Shown here: positions 36,477-45,444 of the stretch, piece by piece
Position numbering within the stretch: the stretch's first letter is position 1
Layout of the letters: every line of letters begins with the position of its first letter
Translations under genes and position numbers: made by a program
The notes under the pieces: model-generated
Database searches by the model: none
Told to the model about the DNA's origin: nothing
What the model saw: only the letters and a program-made list of their open reading frames with translations
Assembly: GCF_900009265.2 (NCBI RefSeq)
Contig: NZ_LR735001.1
Coordinates: forward strand, 1-64,000
Reading direction: 5' to 3'
From: Planktothrix paucivesiculata PCC 9631
GTDB taxonomy: Bacteria > Cyanobacteriota > Cyanobacteriia > Cyanobacteriales > Microcoleaceae
DNA length: 64,000 nucleotides

Positions 36477-37217
36477 TCAAAAAACCTTATGACTTAGGGT
36501 GTAGAACAAGAGTTCGGAGTCCAAAAAATTGATCTTCTTGCCTTGCCAGGTCACGACTCCTTTGGTGTAAGCTTCTGATGCCTTGGAAATGACAACGGGA
36601 GCGTCTTTAAACTCATTGAGATGGAAGCGATAGGTTCCATGAACTTCATCCACAGGAAAAACCCACTTGTTCTCATTTTTCCCCGCTACAATCATCCGTT
36701 GGGGATTAATCGAATTCGAGAAATCTACGGATTCGGTGACGGGTTCTAAGCCCAGCAAGTCTCTGATCGAAATACAGAGCAGGGTTTCACCGCGAATATT
36801 GATTAATCCCAAAAATACCGAGTTTCTGCGGTGAGGGACGGTATGAATCGTGTAGAGAGGAGTGACTTCTTGGAGGATATTAACGGGCAATGCTAATCGT
36901 TCGTTACCCAGACGAAAAATGATCACGGAAAGGGTGTCTGTCGCCCGAACTAACGTGCCTTCTCCGACTTCGGTTTCCTGGGTGGAAGCTTCTGATAAGA
37001 TATCCGTCCATTCTTGGAGATATTCGGGTGGAGCCTCACGCTCTAATAAGCTGCGTCCCGCGGCAGAGTAAACCTTACAATTTCGGCAGTGGATCACGGT
37101 CTTGAGTTCGCCACAGGAGCGATCGCCCATCACCCCAATTTTATTCCAACAATCATTGAGAGTTGGAGGGTCAGAATTATCAGGTATGATAGATACCGTA
37201 TCAATATAACTTTCCAT
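36477..37217 (-). CDS. cheW: CheW-type adaptor with cysteine-rich N-terminus (WspD-like)
   Basis: The 246-residue protein carries a CheW domain over about 105-240 (VIIFRLGNERLALPVNIL, VFLGLINIRGETLLCISIRDLL) that would bridge receptors and CheA. Its first 75 residues hold a conserved module, NDCWNKIGVMGDRSCGEL followed by HCRNCKVYSAAGRSLLE. This CWNxIGV...C...CxNC pattern is what I know from WspD of the Pseudomonas surface-sensing pathway and might bind a metal. It precedes the hybrid cheA and follows a receptor gene, as in wsp operons. The gap to cheA contains the MITE-like and GCAGGGG repeats. Confidence 0.88.
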   Translation of the reverse strand: MESYIDTVSIIPDNSDPPTLNDCWNKIGVMGDRSCGELKTVIHCRNCKVYSAAGRSLLEREAPPEYLQEWTDILSEASTQETEVGEGTLVRATDTLSVIIFRLGNERLALPVNILQEVTPLYTIHTVPHRRNSVFLGLINIRGETLLCISIRDLLGLEPVTESVDFSNSINPQRMIVAGKNENKWVFPVDEVHGTYRFHLNEFKDAPVVISKASEAYTKGVVTWQGKKINFLDSELLFYTLSHKVF

Positions 37218-37234
37218 GATTTAATTCCTTATTT

Positions 37235-38944
37235 TTATACTATTACTTTAAATCGTGAAATCTCTGTTTTTAAGCTATGACTTGCTTCGTCAAGCTGTTC
37301 TAAGGCATGACTGGTTTCTCGTAACGAGTCGGCCGTCTGTTGAGATGCTTGACTCAGATGTTCCATTGCTTCACTAATTTGTTGCGCTCCCTGAGATTGT
37401 TCATCAACGCTCTGACTCACCTGCTCAAAGCGAGGGGTTAATCCCTGTACCTGTTGAATCACTTCCGCCACTTGGTCGCTAATGCGGTCTACGTCTTCGA
37501 CACTGTTAACGACGGATTTCGTAAACTTATCCATCTCAGCGACACCAATAGACACGGCTAATTGCATCTCCTTAATCATCTGCTCAATTTCTAAAGTGGC
37601 AACGGCGGTGCGGTCAGCTAATCGCCGAATCTCCCTGGCCACCACCGCAAACCCCGCCCCATATTCTCCGGCTCTCTCCGCTTCGAGGGCGGCGTTCAGG
37701 GACAGTAAGTTAGTTTGATCGGCTACAACTGTAATCGTTGTCACCACCTGGCTGATATTATTAGCCCGTTGGTGCATAACTTCCAGCTTAGAAGAAATTA
37801 CCTTAGTCCCTTCTAACAACTGGCGCATCACGGAATCAATGTGATGCAGATTGTCTTTACTGTTACCTGCGGCTATGGTTGTCTGTTCTGCCATGACAGC
37901 CACCTGCTCCATTGTTTTCACTAATTGCTTTGAGGTCGTGGCAATTTGATGGGCCGTTGCTGTGACTTCATTGGTTGAAGCCACCTGTTCTGCTACGGTT
38001 GCTTCAAGGTTTTTGCCAGAAGCTGTAATTCGGTCGGTAGAACTGGTGATTTGATTTCCTGAGCGTTGAATGCGATTAACTAGGGCATTCAGGTCTTTAT
38101 TCATGGTGTAAAAAACATTCTGTAATTGCCCAACTTCATCTTGCTGCTCGGCTAGGGAAATTTCACTGGTTAAGTCTCCCGATGAAATCCGGTGAGCAAT
38201 ATCAACGACCCCGGCAATCTTTGCCCCAAGTGGTTTAGCGATGGTATTACTAAAGAAAATTCCAAATAAAATAGCGGTTCCCGGCCCAATAATAATCGCC
38301 ACAAAAGCCCAAAATCCGACTTGAGAAACATCTTGTTCTGAGATTTTTTCGGTTTGGGATGCCAAGTCTTCATTAATTTTTAACAATGTCAATAGCAGAT
38401 TCGTTACCGCTTGAGATGGTTGACGGTTTGCCTCAACTTGGTTTTCCAGGGCTTTTAATCCAGAGTCTACGGGCTGAAATCCTCCAGTAAAATTGTCCAA
38501 TACATTGACACTTCCCTGACTCTCGAACCGAAGATTCAATCTCAAGAACTGATCATGGGCTTTCTTCCACACATCCCACTGATTCAAAAATTCTTGATAG
38601 ACTTTCTTTTCTTCCTCGCTTGACTTAGGAGCCGCTTCGTATTGATGAAATCCCTCTTGAATTTGCTTCCAAGCGTTATCCATGCGACCGATTTCATCTT
38701 GTCGCCCTTCTTTGGTCAAATTGATATCCAGCAAACCCCTTTCTGATGATTGAATCTGGGTTTTTCCTTCGTTAATTTTCCACAGCCCAGAAATACTAGG
38801 AACATTATTCTTGGCTAAGGTATTAATGTGCTTACTCAAGCGAGAACTGCCACTCAGACCGACCAAGGCGACAATTAGCACCAGAAGCCCCATAAAGATG
38901 AAAGCGACAATCAGGCGAGCCTGCATGGATTGATTTTTGAACAT
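37235..38944 (-). CDS. methyl-accepting chemosensory receptor
   Basis: The 569-residue receptor has an N-terminal membrane helix (about 10-32), a periplasmic four-helix-bundle sensor to about 205, a second helix (about 208-230), a HAMP domain to about 290 and a long cytoplasmic coiled-coil. The CheA-contact hairpin reads [20 protein letters not shown], then [13 protein letters not shown]. The Ser/Gln/Glu-rich flanks contain likely methylation sites. The C-terminus lacks a CheR-tethering pentapeptide. It sits between cheR and the WspD-like cheW. Its signalling half is closely similar to the second receptor at 40392, so the two may form mixed arrays. Confidence 0.92.
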   Translation of the reverse strand: MFKNQSMQARLIVAFIFMGLLVLIVALVGLSGSSRLSKHINTLAKNNVPSISGLWKINEGKTQIQSSERGLLDINLTKEGRQDEIGRMDNAWKQIQEGFHQYEAAPKSSEEEKKVYQEFLNQWDVWKKAHDQFLRLNLRFESQGSVNVLDNFTGGFQPVDSGLKALENQVEANRQPSQAVTNLLLTLLKINEDLASQTEKISEQDVSQVGFWAFVAIIIGPGTAILFGIFFSNTIAKPLGAKIAGVVDIAHRISSGDLTSEISLAEQQDEVGQLQNVFYTMNKDLNALVNRIQRSGNQITSSTDRITASGKNLEATVAEQVASTNEVTATAHQIATTSKQLVKTMEQVAVMAEQTTIAAGNSKDNLHHIDSVMRQLLEGTKVISSKLEVMHQRANNISQVVTTITVVADQTNLLSLNAALEAERAGEYGAGFAVVAREIRRLADRTAVATLEIEQMIKEMQLAVSIGVAEMDKFTKSVVNSVEDVDRISDQVAEVIQQVQGLTPRFEQVSQSVDEQSQGAQQISEAMEHLSQASQQTADSLRETSHALEQLDEASHSLKTEISRFKVIV

Positions 38945-38945
38945 A

Positions 38946-40250
38946 TTAGGTTTCCCCTTCTAAACGTCTGTTCTGAAACCGTGATCCCAGGGCTGAAATT
39001 CGCTGCTGAATAAGGTTTGCTCCAACTGGATCGCCTTGATTTTCTTTCAACAATGCTAAGTGAACTAAAGCGGGATAGGAATTGGGATCGAGATAGATAG
39101 CCCGTTGAAAGCACTGTTCCGCTTGCCTATTTTGTTGGTTAGCTTGATAGAGTTCCCCTAAAAGAACATAAGCGTCCGCACTGGTGGGATGATCACTCAA
39201 ATAGCTCTGACAAAGGGTAGTTGCCTCTGCTAGTCGCCCTTCATCCGCCATTTGTCTCACGGCTTGTAAATTAATAGAGGGTTGACTGTTGACTGTTGAC
39301 TGTTGACTGTTAATAGGTGTCGGGTGTCGGCTGTCGGGTGTCGGGGTGTTAATTATTTCGCCCCTTCTCCCCTTCTCCCATACTCCCCCTGCTCCCCCTG
39401 CGGCCACTGAGCCTATCGAAGTGCCCCTTACCTCCCCTGCTCCCCTTGCTCCCCCTGTTCCCTCTTGCTTGCGATAGGCAAAGGTGAAGGGCTGACGGAT
39501 GGATTTATAGGGGTCTGCGACAATTTTTCCCGTTTCAGACGCTCCCACAAACATTAGTCCAGAGGGGATTAGCAAGCGATCAAGGGCTGCTAATACTTGT
39601 TCGCAAACTTCGGATTTCAAATAGATTAATAAGTTACGACAGAAGATAATGTTGTATTGCTTTTGAGTCAGAGCAAGGGCGGTTAAGACATTCCCCTGCT
39701 GAAAATTAACGAGCTTACGAATAGATTCAGGGAGTTCATAACCCTGCTCCGTTTGCTGAAAGTAATGTGCTCGTAATTTCCAGTCCTCGCCCCGAAAGGA
39801 ATTTTTAGTGTAGACTCCCCGCCTTGCTTTTGCCAGTGATCGATGGCTAATATCGATGGCATCGATCTGGAACTGTTTGGGATGCAGACCCGCTTCGAGT
39901 AAAGCGATCGCTATGGAGTAAGGTTCTTCCCCTGTAGAAGATGGCACACTCAGCACTTGCAAAATATTGCGGTTTGGCGACGGTCGCCATTCTGAGGTGA
40001 TGTATGTTTTGAGGTAATCAAAGGGTTTACCATCTCGGAAAAACCAAGTTTCGGGAACGATCAGAATTTCGATCAGTTCCTCTAATTCGGTCGCGGAGGT
40101 TTGTAACCTTGCCCAATAGCTTTCCAGATCCGGTAATTTACATCTGACTCGACGAGTCTCGGCAGATCTGGCAATCTGGCTAGGGCTGGCGATATCGGGA
40201 TCTAAGCCGATGGTTTGGCTTAACAATCTGGCGATTTTATCTAATACCAT
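38946..40250 (-). CDS. cheR: CheR-type methyltransferase with TPR tail (WspC-like)
   Basis: The 434-residue protein combines a CheR methyltransferase (about 1-260: [20 protein letters not shown] for the SAM site, [24 protein letters not shown]) with C-terminal tetratricopeptide repeats (about 340-420: [30 protein letters not shown]). It would methylate receptor glutamates, as WspC does. The linker of about 65 residues (about 39275-39475) is not protein-like: its DNA is made of GCAGGGG units, a 25-base dispersed motif and four GTTGACT heptamers that elsewhere occur between genes. The second receptor gene lies upstream and the first one downstream, only one base apart. Confidence 0.9.
   Translation of the reverse strand: MVLDKIARLLSQTIGLDPDIASPSQIARSAETRRVRCKLPDLESYWARLQTSATELEELIEILIVPETWFFRDGKPFDYLKTYITSEWRPSPNRNILQVLSVPSSTGEEPYSIAIALLEAGLHPKQFQIDAIDISHRSLAKARRGVYTKNSFRGEDWKLRAHYFQQTEQGYELPESIRKLVNFQQGNVLTALALTQKQYNIIFCRNLLIYLKSEVCEQVLAALDRLLIPSGLMFVGASETGKIVADPYKSIRQPFTFAYRKQEGTGGARGAGEVRGTSIGSVAAGGAGGVWEKGRRGEIINTPTPDSRHPTPINSQQSTVNSQPSINLQAVRQMADEGRLAEATTLCQSYLSDHPTSADAYVLLGELYQANQQNRQAEQCFQRAIYLDPNSYPALVHLALLKENQGDPVGANLIQQRISALGSRFQNRRLEGET
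39281..39308. repeat. GTTGACT heptamer repeat inside cheR
   Basis: Four perfect 7-base units lie in frame inside the CheR linker and encode the Ser/Gln/Asn/Val-rich stretch SQQSTVNSQ. Since 7 is not a multiple of 3, changes in copy number would shift the frame. Confidence 0.75.
39401..39425 (-). repeat. dispersed 25-base motif inside cheR
   Basis: The minus strand reads GGCACTTCGATAGGCTCAGT followed by GGCCG. The same 25-mer, with one base different, occurs at 40299-40323 (plus orientation) and 56466-56490 (minus orientation), both times inside GCAGGGG tracts. Here it encodes GTSIGSVAA in the CheR linker. Confidence 0.75.
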
Positions 40251-40298
40251 ATAGCAGGGAACAGGGAACGGGGAACAGAAGAAGCAGGGGAGGCGGGG

Positions 40299-40323
40299 GG
40301 CACTTCGACAGGCTCAGTGGCCG
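40299..40323 (+). repeat. dispersed 25-base motif upstream of cheR
   Basis: GGCACTTCGACAGGCTCAGT followed by GGCCG lies in the GCAGGGG tract between the receptor gene and cheR. It is one of three copies in the window. Confidence 0.75.
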
Positions 40324-40391
40324 TAGAGGAGGTAGGGGAGTAGGAAGAATAAATTATTTCTTCCCTATTGCAAGAGTGTCTATATCCCAGC

Positions 40392-41990
40392 CTAGGCGGT
40401 TTTGAACTTAGCAATTTCTCTGCGCAATCCATTTGCTGCCTCGTCAAGCCTTTCTACGGCACTGTTTGTCTCTCGTAAAGAGTCTACTGTCTGCTGGGAT
40501 GCTTGACTGAGTTGCCCCATGGCTTCACTAATCTGTTGCGCTCCCTGGGATTGTTCCTCAATGCTCTGACTCACTCGCTCGAAGCGGGGGGTCAATCCTT
40601 GTACTTGCTCAATTACCTGAGTCACCCGCTCGCTAATTTTGCTGACATCGGCAACGCTATCAACCACGGATTTACTGAATTTATCCATTTCCATCACACC
40701 GGAAGAAACGGCTGATTGCATCTCTTTAATCATCTGAGCAATTTCTAAGGTGGCGACGGCGGTTTGATCGGCCAAGCGACGGATTTCCCTAGCGACCACC
40801 GCAAACCCCGCCCCATATTCCCCGGCTTTTTCGGCTTCGATCGCGGCATTCAGCGAAAGCAGGTTAGTCTGGTCAGCCACTTTATTAATAGTAGTCACCA
40901 CACTATTAATATTATTTGCCTTTTCATTCATTACCCCTAGTTTGCTAGTAATGCTGGTGGTGGCACCGGAAAGTTCGCGCATGACGGTTTCCATGCGATT
41001 TAGGTCATTATGACTGGCTCCGGCGGAGGTGGCGGTGGACTGTGCCATCTGTGTCACCTGCTCCATGACTCTGACCAATTCTTTGGAGGTGGCGGCAATC
41101 TGCTGGGAGGTGGCGCTGACTTCATTGGTGGAAGCCAGTTGCTCGACAACGGTGGCTTCTAATTCTTTTCCGGCGGCGGCGATTTGAGTGGAAGATGTAC
41201 TGATCTGGACTCCTGACTTTTGCATCTGGAGAATCAGTGTATTCAGTTTTTTGGACATATAGTGAAACGCGGCCATCAACTTACCAATTTCGGTAGTATC
41301 GTTGCTGACTTCAAGGGTTTGTTGTAAATCTCCTTCAGCAATCTGCTCTGCTGCTTTCACCACCTTGGGTAGATCTCGTCGGATGGGCAATGTGATCATA
41401 AAGGCTGCCGCCAGACTTGCCACAATCGTTACTAGGGTTCCTAAAATGATTAGCAAAGTCTGAAACTGCTTGGCTTTTTGGGCTTGGAGTAAATTATCAT
41501 TTAGTTTAGCTTCAAGAATTGTATGCGCCCGCTCGCTGGCTTCAGCTAGTCTGGCAATCCGAGGAATTAAAATTTGTTGTTTGGCTTCGTTCAGTTTATC
41601 GGCATCGACTAGGGTATAAACACCTGCTGCAACGCTATCGTACTCATCACCAATCTGGATCATGGCGTTTATAGCTTCTCGCGTCTGTGGATCGGCAATT
41701 GTTGCCAATTCCTGCTTGTTCGCCAGCATACTTTCTCTGGCTTTATCATAAGTCCCGCGATAGTAAGGATCTTTCGGATAAAGAGCATATCCTCGGATAC
41801 TGGCGATAATCCTGGCGACATCGTAAGCATAGGCATCTGTACTGCTGATGTGATCACCTGCTTGCTTTGAGTCTAACTGCAATTGGACTAGGTTTCCGAT
41901 GCCGGAAAACAGCATGGAGCCTAGGATAATTAGAAACAGAATCGGCACAGAGAAGCCTAGGATCAGGCGGTTAGTAATATTGTTAAACAT
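40392..41990 (-). CDS. methyl-accepting chemosensory receptor (WspA-like position)
   Basis: The 532-residue receptor has an N-terminal membrane helix (about 8-30), a helical periplasmic sensor domain to about 170 ([20 protein letters not shown]), a second membrane helix (about 178-200), HAMP to about 255 and a cytoplasmic signalling coiled-coil. The tip sequence is [20 protein letters not shown], then [13 protein letters not shown]. It resembles WspA in architecture and in lying between a small cheW and cheR-TPR. What it senses is unknown. Its signalling part and that of the other receptor are alike over several hundred bases, which suggests duplication. Confidence 0.92.
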   Translation of the reverse strand: MFNNITNRLILGFSVPILFLIILGSMLFSGIGNLVQLQLDSKQAGDHISSTDAYAYDVARIIASIRGYALYPKDPYYRGTYDKARESMLANKQELATIADPQTREAINAMIQIGDEYDSVAAGVYTLVDADKLNEAKQQILIPRIARLAEASERAHTILEAKLNDNLLQAQKAKQFQTLLIILGTLVTIVASLAAAFMITLPIRRDLPKVVKAAEQIAEGDLQQTLEVSNDTTEIGKLMAAFHYMSKKLNTLILQMQKSGVQISTSSTQIAAAGKELEATVVEQLASTNEVSATSQQIAATSKELVRVMEQVTQMAQSTATSAGASHNDLNRMETVMRELSGATTSITSKLGVMNEKANNINSVVTTINKVADQTNLLSLNAAIEAEKAGEYGAGFAVVAREIRRLADQTAVATLEIAQMIKEMQSAVSSGVMEMDKFSKSVVDSVADVSKISERVTQVIEQVQGLTPRFERVSQSIEEQSQGAQQISEAMGQLSQASQQTVDSLRETNSAVERLDEAANGLRREIAKFKTA

Positions 41991-42002
41991 GGTATTAGGA
42001 AT

Positions 42003-42047
42003 GGGGAATTATGAATTACGAATTACGAATTGGGAATTACGAATTAA
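42003..42047. repeat. GAATTAC heptamer array
   Basis: Six or so 7-base units of GAATTAC, GAATTGG and GAATTAT type lie in the gap between cheW and the receptor gene. Confidence 0.7.
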
Positions 42048-42064
42048 TTAGAACTCCTGTTTAA

Positions 42065-42523
42065 TTAAGTTTTTTCACCCATAAGCAGGTAAGCGTGTTG
42101 TTCATCGCTGAAAAGTTTCTCAAGCTGAAGACATTGAATAATCCGTTTTTCATCAATGATTGTGCCACTTAAGTAGGGTGCTTCATCAACTCGAATACTG
42201 GAATCTTTAATGTCTGTACTTGATATATTTAGAGTCTCCGTTACCCGCTCGGCCATCAGACCTAAATATTGTGGTACTCCTTTCTGGTTAGGATATTTAA
42301 CAATAATAATTCGGGTACTGAGGTGCGATCGCCCTGGAGTTCCTTGGATTAATTGGCTTATGTCAATCACGGGAAGAATTACTCCTCGGTAATTAAATAA
42401 ACCCGCCACATATTCGGGTACATGATGTACTTTCCTGAAACTAACTCGCGGAATTACCTCAACAATATAGGAACTACTAATCGCAAACAGGTCTTTTCCA
42501 GCGTAGAAAAGTAGAATTAGCAT
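42065..42523 (-). CDS. cheW: CheW-type adaptor (WspB-like)
   Basis: The 152-residue protein is a minimal CheW domain: FYAGKDLFAISSSYIVEVIP, VAGLFNYRGVILPVIDISQL and IIVKYPNQKG. It would couple the receptor encoded next to it to the CheA hybrid kinase. It has no extra domains, unlike the second CheW in this operon. It begins 6 bases after the stop of the ligand-gated ion channel gene, which implies co-transcription with the channel and possibly translational coupling. Confidence 0.9.
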   Translation of the reverse strand: MLILLFYAGKDLFAISSSYIVEVIPRVSFRKVHHVPEYVAGLFNYRGVILPVIDISQLIQGTPGRSHLSTRIIIVKYPNQKGVPQYLGLMAERVTETLNISSTDIKDSSIRVDEAPYLSGTIIDEKRIIQCLQLEKLFSDEQHAYLLMGEKT

Positions 42524-42529
42524 TTTTAT

Positions 42530-43594
42530 TTAACCCACGATTGCTGCGTGAGCAATAACAACAATATTAAGAACAACAAATGAACCGGACAGGATTGGAA
42601 CAGCAAAACGTCGCATTAAATCCCGTGACAATTGTTCCTGTTCTGATTCGCTTAAAAATCGTGTATAAACTAGCAGACTGGCTGTGATGAAAATGTAAAT
42701 AATTGCCATGATGTGAATGAAATCAATCAGGGTGACGGAATTACTACTTCCTAACTCGGATGTTGCTGTTTGCATATTAACTAAAACGGCAAACAAAGTT
42801 CCGACAAAAATACCCATTCGATCCCCAAAATCTTCATCCAGCAGCAATGTGATAATTGACAGTGCTACCGCGGCATAAACCCCCAAAGAAAGTTTAAAGA
42901 AGCTAACTTTGCTCTCCCGATTAATCGTAACTGAAACCACGATGCGCGAACGACGGTAATTGGGATCTTTTTGAATGGACGGATTACCAAAGCTAGTTTG
43001 ATAAGGAAAATTAACTTGAGAAATCCTAAAATCTGTAATTCTCCAACCCGCCAAATTCATATCTTTCTGATAGCTGGAGCCAGCATAATCTGGGGTATGA
43101 ACGAAACTAGAAGCATCTAACTGGGTTTCCTCCAGTATAATTTGCAATACATGGCGATCAAATGGATAGTTATTTGTGTCCCAGTTGTAATAGAGAGTTG
43201 TACTAATTTCCTGTCCAGACCAGAAGACATTTGTACTCGATCCAAATAGATCGGACAGATTTTCATTCCGCGAAAACCTGTCGTAATTTTTGCTAACTTC
43301 CTTACTATCTAAAACCTTCAGGGTTTCTAAAGGTTTCATATTCTCAAAAGGACAGACACTCCAGATCCAGAAATTTGCAGCAAATGAGTTCTCTGCTGGA
43401 TTAAAATCTCGCAATGATGTCAAATAAACTCCAATTTGACAGGTTTTGGGCGGGGTCAAAGCCTCCGCATGAACTGGCAAAATTTGATAGATCCAGCAAC
43501 TAAAACTAACGGTCAGCAAGCAACTAATTAGATATAATTTATTGATCACTGCTTTAACAGCAGAATGCTGAAGTTTAGAAATATTTTCCCTCAA
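42530..43594 (-). CDS. pentameric ligand-gated ion channel (Cys-loop receptor homologue)
   Basis: The 354-residue protein has a signal segment (about 19-43), a beta-rich extracellular ligand domain to about 225 and four transmembrane helices (about 226-250, 253-278, 284-310, 325-352). The motif NWDTNNYPFDRHVLQI at about 137-152 is the conserved core of the pLGIC ligand domain. The pore helix begins with GDRMGIFVGTLFAVLVN. As in other bacterial homologues there is no long cytoplasmic loop between helices 3 and 4. The likely role is a cation or anion channel opened by a proton or small molecule, as known for GLIC and ELIC. It sits at the head of the chemosensory operon, 6 bases before cheW. Confidence 0.88.
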   Translation of the reverse strand: MRENISKLQHSAVKAVINKLYLISCLLTVSFSCWIYQILPVHAEALTPPKTCQIGVYLTSLRDFNPAENSFAANFWIWSVCPFENMKPLETLKVLDSKEVSKNYDRFSRNENLSDLFGSSTNVFWSGQEISTTLYYNWDTNNYPFDRHVLQIILEETQLDASSFVHTPDYAGSSYQKDMNLAGWRITDFRISQVNFPYQTSFGNPSIQKDPNYRRSRIVVSVTINRESKVSFFKLSLGVYAAVALSIITLLLDEDFGDRMGIFVGTLFAVLVNMQTATSELGSSNSVTLIDFIHIMAIIYIFITASLLVYTRFLSESEQEQLSRDLMRRFAVPILSGSFVVLNIVVIAHAAIVG

Positions 43595-43666
43595 CCATCA
43601 ACTCCTTTACTAATTAGGATTACAGCCACTGTCAGCCTGCCTCATTTGACTACAAACCGCCGCAAT

Positions 43667-44074
43667 TTAAGTCTTTTGCAGACTTGCTCTTGCTAATAAA
43701 ACACCGATTTGGACACAAATCATTCCCACTACCGCACTGCCAACAAAATAAAGTAACATCGTCGTGGTATCGCCTTTGGTTAAAAAACCATTGGTTTCTA
43801 ACCCATAAGTCGAAAAGGTTGTATAGGCACCACAGAAACCCGTTGTCGTCATTAGTCGGAATTCCGGGGAGATCAACCGAATATTCTCGATCGCTAAAGT
43901 CAAAATATAAGCAATCAATAAACAGCCGGTGACGTTAATAAAGAATGTTCCATAAAAGCCAAAATCTTTGCCAAAAATTGCTTTGGCGGCTTCGGTGAAA
44001 TAGAAACGACTCAATGCACCAAAAATCGCCCCGATGGCTATAGCCAGGGAATAACGTCCTTTCAAAAATTCCAT
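43667..44074 (-). CDS. crcB: fluoride ion channel CrcB/Fluc subunit
   Basis: This 135-residue membrane protein has four hydrophobic helices and the family blocks AIFGALSRFYF, GTFFINVTGCLLIAYIL and TGFCGAYTTFSTY. Fluc channels expel fluoride as dual-topology dimers, and adjacent crcB pairs often encode heterodimers with opposite orientations. The second copy lies 59 bases upstream. No fluoride riboswitch motif is visible. It ends 72 bases before the ligand-gated channel gene on the same strand. Confidence 0.92.
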   Translation of the reverse strand: MEFLKGRYSLAIAIGAIFGALSRFYFTEAAKAIFGKDFGFYGTFFINVTGCLLIAYILTLAIENIRLISPEFRLMTTTGFCGAYTTFSTYGLETNGFLTKGDTTTMLLYFVGSAVVGMICVQIGVLLARASLQKT

Positions 44075-44133
44075 TGTTTTTTGCCTAAAATATTGAGGAT
44101 TTGCGGTTTTTTGTCAGCTAAATTTCAACCTAT

Positions 44134-44532
44134 TTATGAGGTTGGGACTACAACAATATTGGCAAGTGCTACTCCTACCATGACTGCTCCTAACCCTAAA
44201 ATTGCACTCCCAGCCCAATAAAAAGCCGTGGGAAAGGTTTCTTTATTCCGCCATAAACTTAGGGTGTCAAAGCCATAGGTTGAAAATGTGGTGTAAGAGC
44301 CTAAAAATCCCGTTCTAATCAGTAAATCTAATTCTTTAGGATAGCCTGTAATTCCTTTGGAAATGGTGAAGAAGAAACCCATCGCCAAACATCCAGTTAA
44401 ATTAATCACAAATGTTCCGTAGGGAAATTTGGTTCCAAATTTGGTTTTTGTCCATTCGGTAATTTGATACCGAGATATTGCCCCAGGAACTGCCCCGGCT
44501 GCGATCGCTAAAACATTAGTTATGTCTGACAT
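44134..44532 (-). CDS. crcB: fluoride ion channel CrcB/Fluc subunit
   Basis: This 132-residue, four-helix membrane protein is the partner of the adjacent copy. It shows GAVPGAISRYQI, GTFVINLTGCLAMGF and TGFLGSYTTFSTYGFDT. The two proteins are clearly homologous but diverged, as expected for a heterodimeric Fluc pair. It is the first gene of the unit that runs into the ion channel and chemosensory genes. A possible terminator for the transcript arriving from the 129-residue gene lies between them. Confidence 0.92.
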   Translation of the reverse strand: MSDITNVLAIAAGAVPGAISRYQITEWTKTKFGTKFPYGTFVINLTGCLAMGFFFTISKGITGYPKELDLLIRTGFLGSYTTFSTYGFDTLSLWRNKETFPTAFYWAGSAILGLGAVMVGVALANIVVVPTS

Positions 44533-44690
44533 TGGTTAATATTCACCCTATACTAAGTAAGTTTCCGTTTTTTGGGGAGATTTTGGGTTTATGATATAAA
44601 CGTAGCTGGAAGCACAAAATGTTGTTTTTAGAGAACCAAGAATCCTCTATCTTTATCAACATCAGTTTCATTTATTTCATTATTCCCAAA

Positions 44691-44723
44691 AAAGTTGTTT
44701 GTTTTTGAAATTCAAACAACTTT
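44691..44723 (-). terminator. intrinsic terminator facing the crcB genes
   Basis: An 11-bp perfect stem (AAAGTTGTTTG / CAAACAACTTT) is followed on the minus strand by TTTTTTGGG, a proper U-run. It would stop transcripts arriving from the 129-residue gene before they reach the crcB pair. Confidence 0.7.
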
Positions 44724-44776
44724 CACCTGTACTTTGCCATTGTCCCATGAAATTTAGAAATTTTTATTTTAGCTAC

Positions 44777-44838
44777 ATGAATATTTTTAATTATAGATAT
44801 GCAGCGAATCGATATTGAGCAAATAGACCTAAATTTGT
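44777..44838 (+). repeat. 62-base direct repeat, copy 1
   Basis: This copy matches 45506-45567 at 59 of 62 positions in the same orientation. It includes the 22 bases before a LysR-type ATG and the first 13 codons. Confidence 0.85.
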
Positions 44839-44846
44839 CAATCTAA
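44799..44846 (+). pseudogene. truncated LysR gene start
   Basis: An ATG is followed by 14 more codons reading MQRIDIEQIDLNLSI and then TAA. The intact regulator 729 bases downstream begins MQQIDIKQIDLNLLTILKV. The remnant keeps the promoter-proximal sequence and start of that gene but nothing beyond. Confidence 0.7.
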
Positions 44847-45054
44847 ATTTTTAGTGTTTGGATACAAAATCAGGTTTCTGTGAATTGAAAAATCTCCGTC
44901 AAAGCAACTTTATAGCAGGGAACAGGCGGGAAAATACTTCACTGTCTGGGTTCCAAGATCCGTCTGGTGTCCTAACTGCCTTGGCGGTTGCTATAAGATT
45001 GACGGAGGTAAGGATAAATTTAATCTTTTGACTTAAAAATTCTCTTTATTTCTC

Positions 45055-45444
45055 TTAATAATTAGTCTGGCTCTGATATTTTCCGCTTTGGTTTTTACCA
45101 TCAGTTGTTTGGATTACAAGGATTTCATTACCACCGCGAATCACTACACCAAACTGTTTGTATGGTTGAGATGGTCTTCCATCTTCATAAGACTGGGTAG
45201 CATCCAGAGAGAATGTGCCATCATTGTCAACTTTGTAAGTCCCTGTCACGCTATAACCTACTTCCTGCCCGTCAATGCTAACAAAACCCTTACCTGTATG
45301 AGCTCCATTACCATCAAAATTAGCTGTTCTCAAAGCAGAATAGGATACAGTAGAAACAGTGCCATCAGGATTGGTAGTTTTACGAGTACCTTGATCTTGA
45401 AATCCGAAGCCACCTTTGAGGCTGCCATTGTTAAATTCAGTCAT
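45055..45444 (-). CDS. small beta-rich protein of unknown function
   Basis: The 129-residue protein is Gly/Asn/Thr-rich with alternating short strands (FNNGSLKGGFGFQDQG, GKGFVSIDGQEVGYSVTGTY, KQFGVVIRGGNEILVIQTTD), suggesting an 8- to 10-strand barrel or sandwich. There is no signal peptide, cysteine or membrane segment. I do not recognise the family. It is divergent from a LysR gene with 83 bases between, a classic arrangement for a regulator and its target. The whole gene lies between the two 62-base direct repeats. A terminator lies 330 bases downstream. Confidence 0.6.
   Translation of the reverse strand: MTEFNNGSLKGGFGFQDQGTRKTTNPDGTVSTVSYSALRTANFDGNGAHTGKGFVSIDGQEVGYSVTGTYKVDNDGTFSLDATQSYEDGRPSQPYKQFGVVIRGGNEILVIQTTDGKNQSGKYQSQTNY

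Larger units (their letters stand above)
44533..45054. other. gap between crcB and the 129-residue gene
   Basis: These 522 bases hold a strong hairpin (44691-44723), a 62-base copy of the LysR promoter and start (44777-44838) and a piece of common cyanobacterial intergenic repeat around 44915-44990 (CAGGGAACAGGC, then GTCCTAACTGCCTTGGCGG). No intact gene was seen. Confidence 0.6.

Noticed and set aside
44533-44640. Possible fluoride riboswitch upstream of the crcB pair
   Set aside because: The conserved GGNGATGG and pseudoknot blocks are not visible on the minus strand, so none is called.
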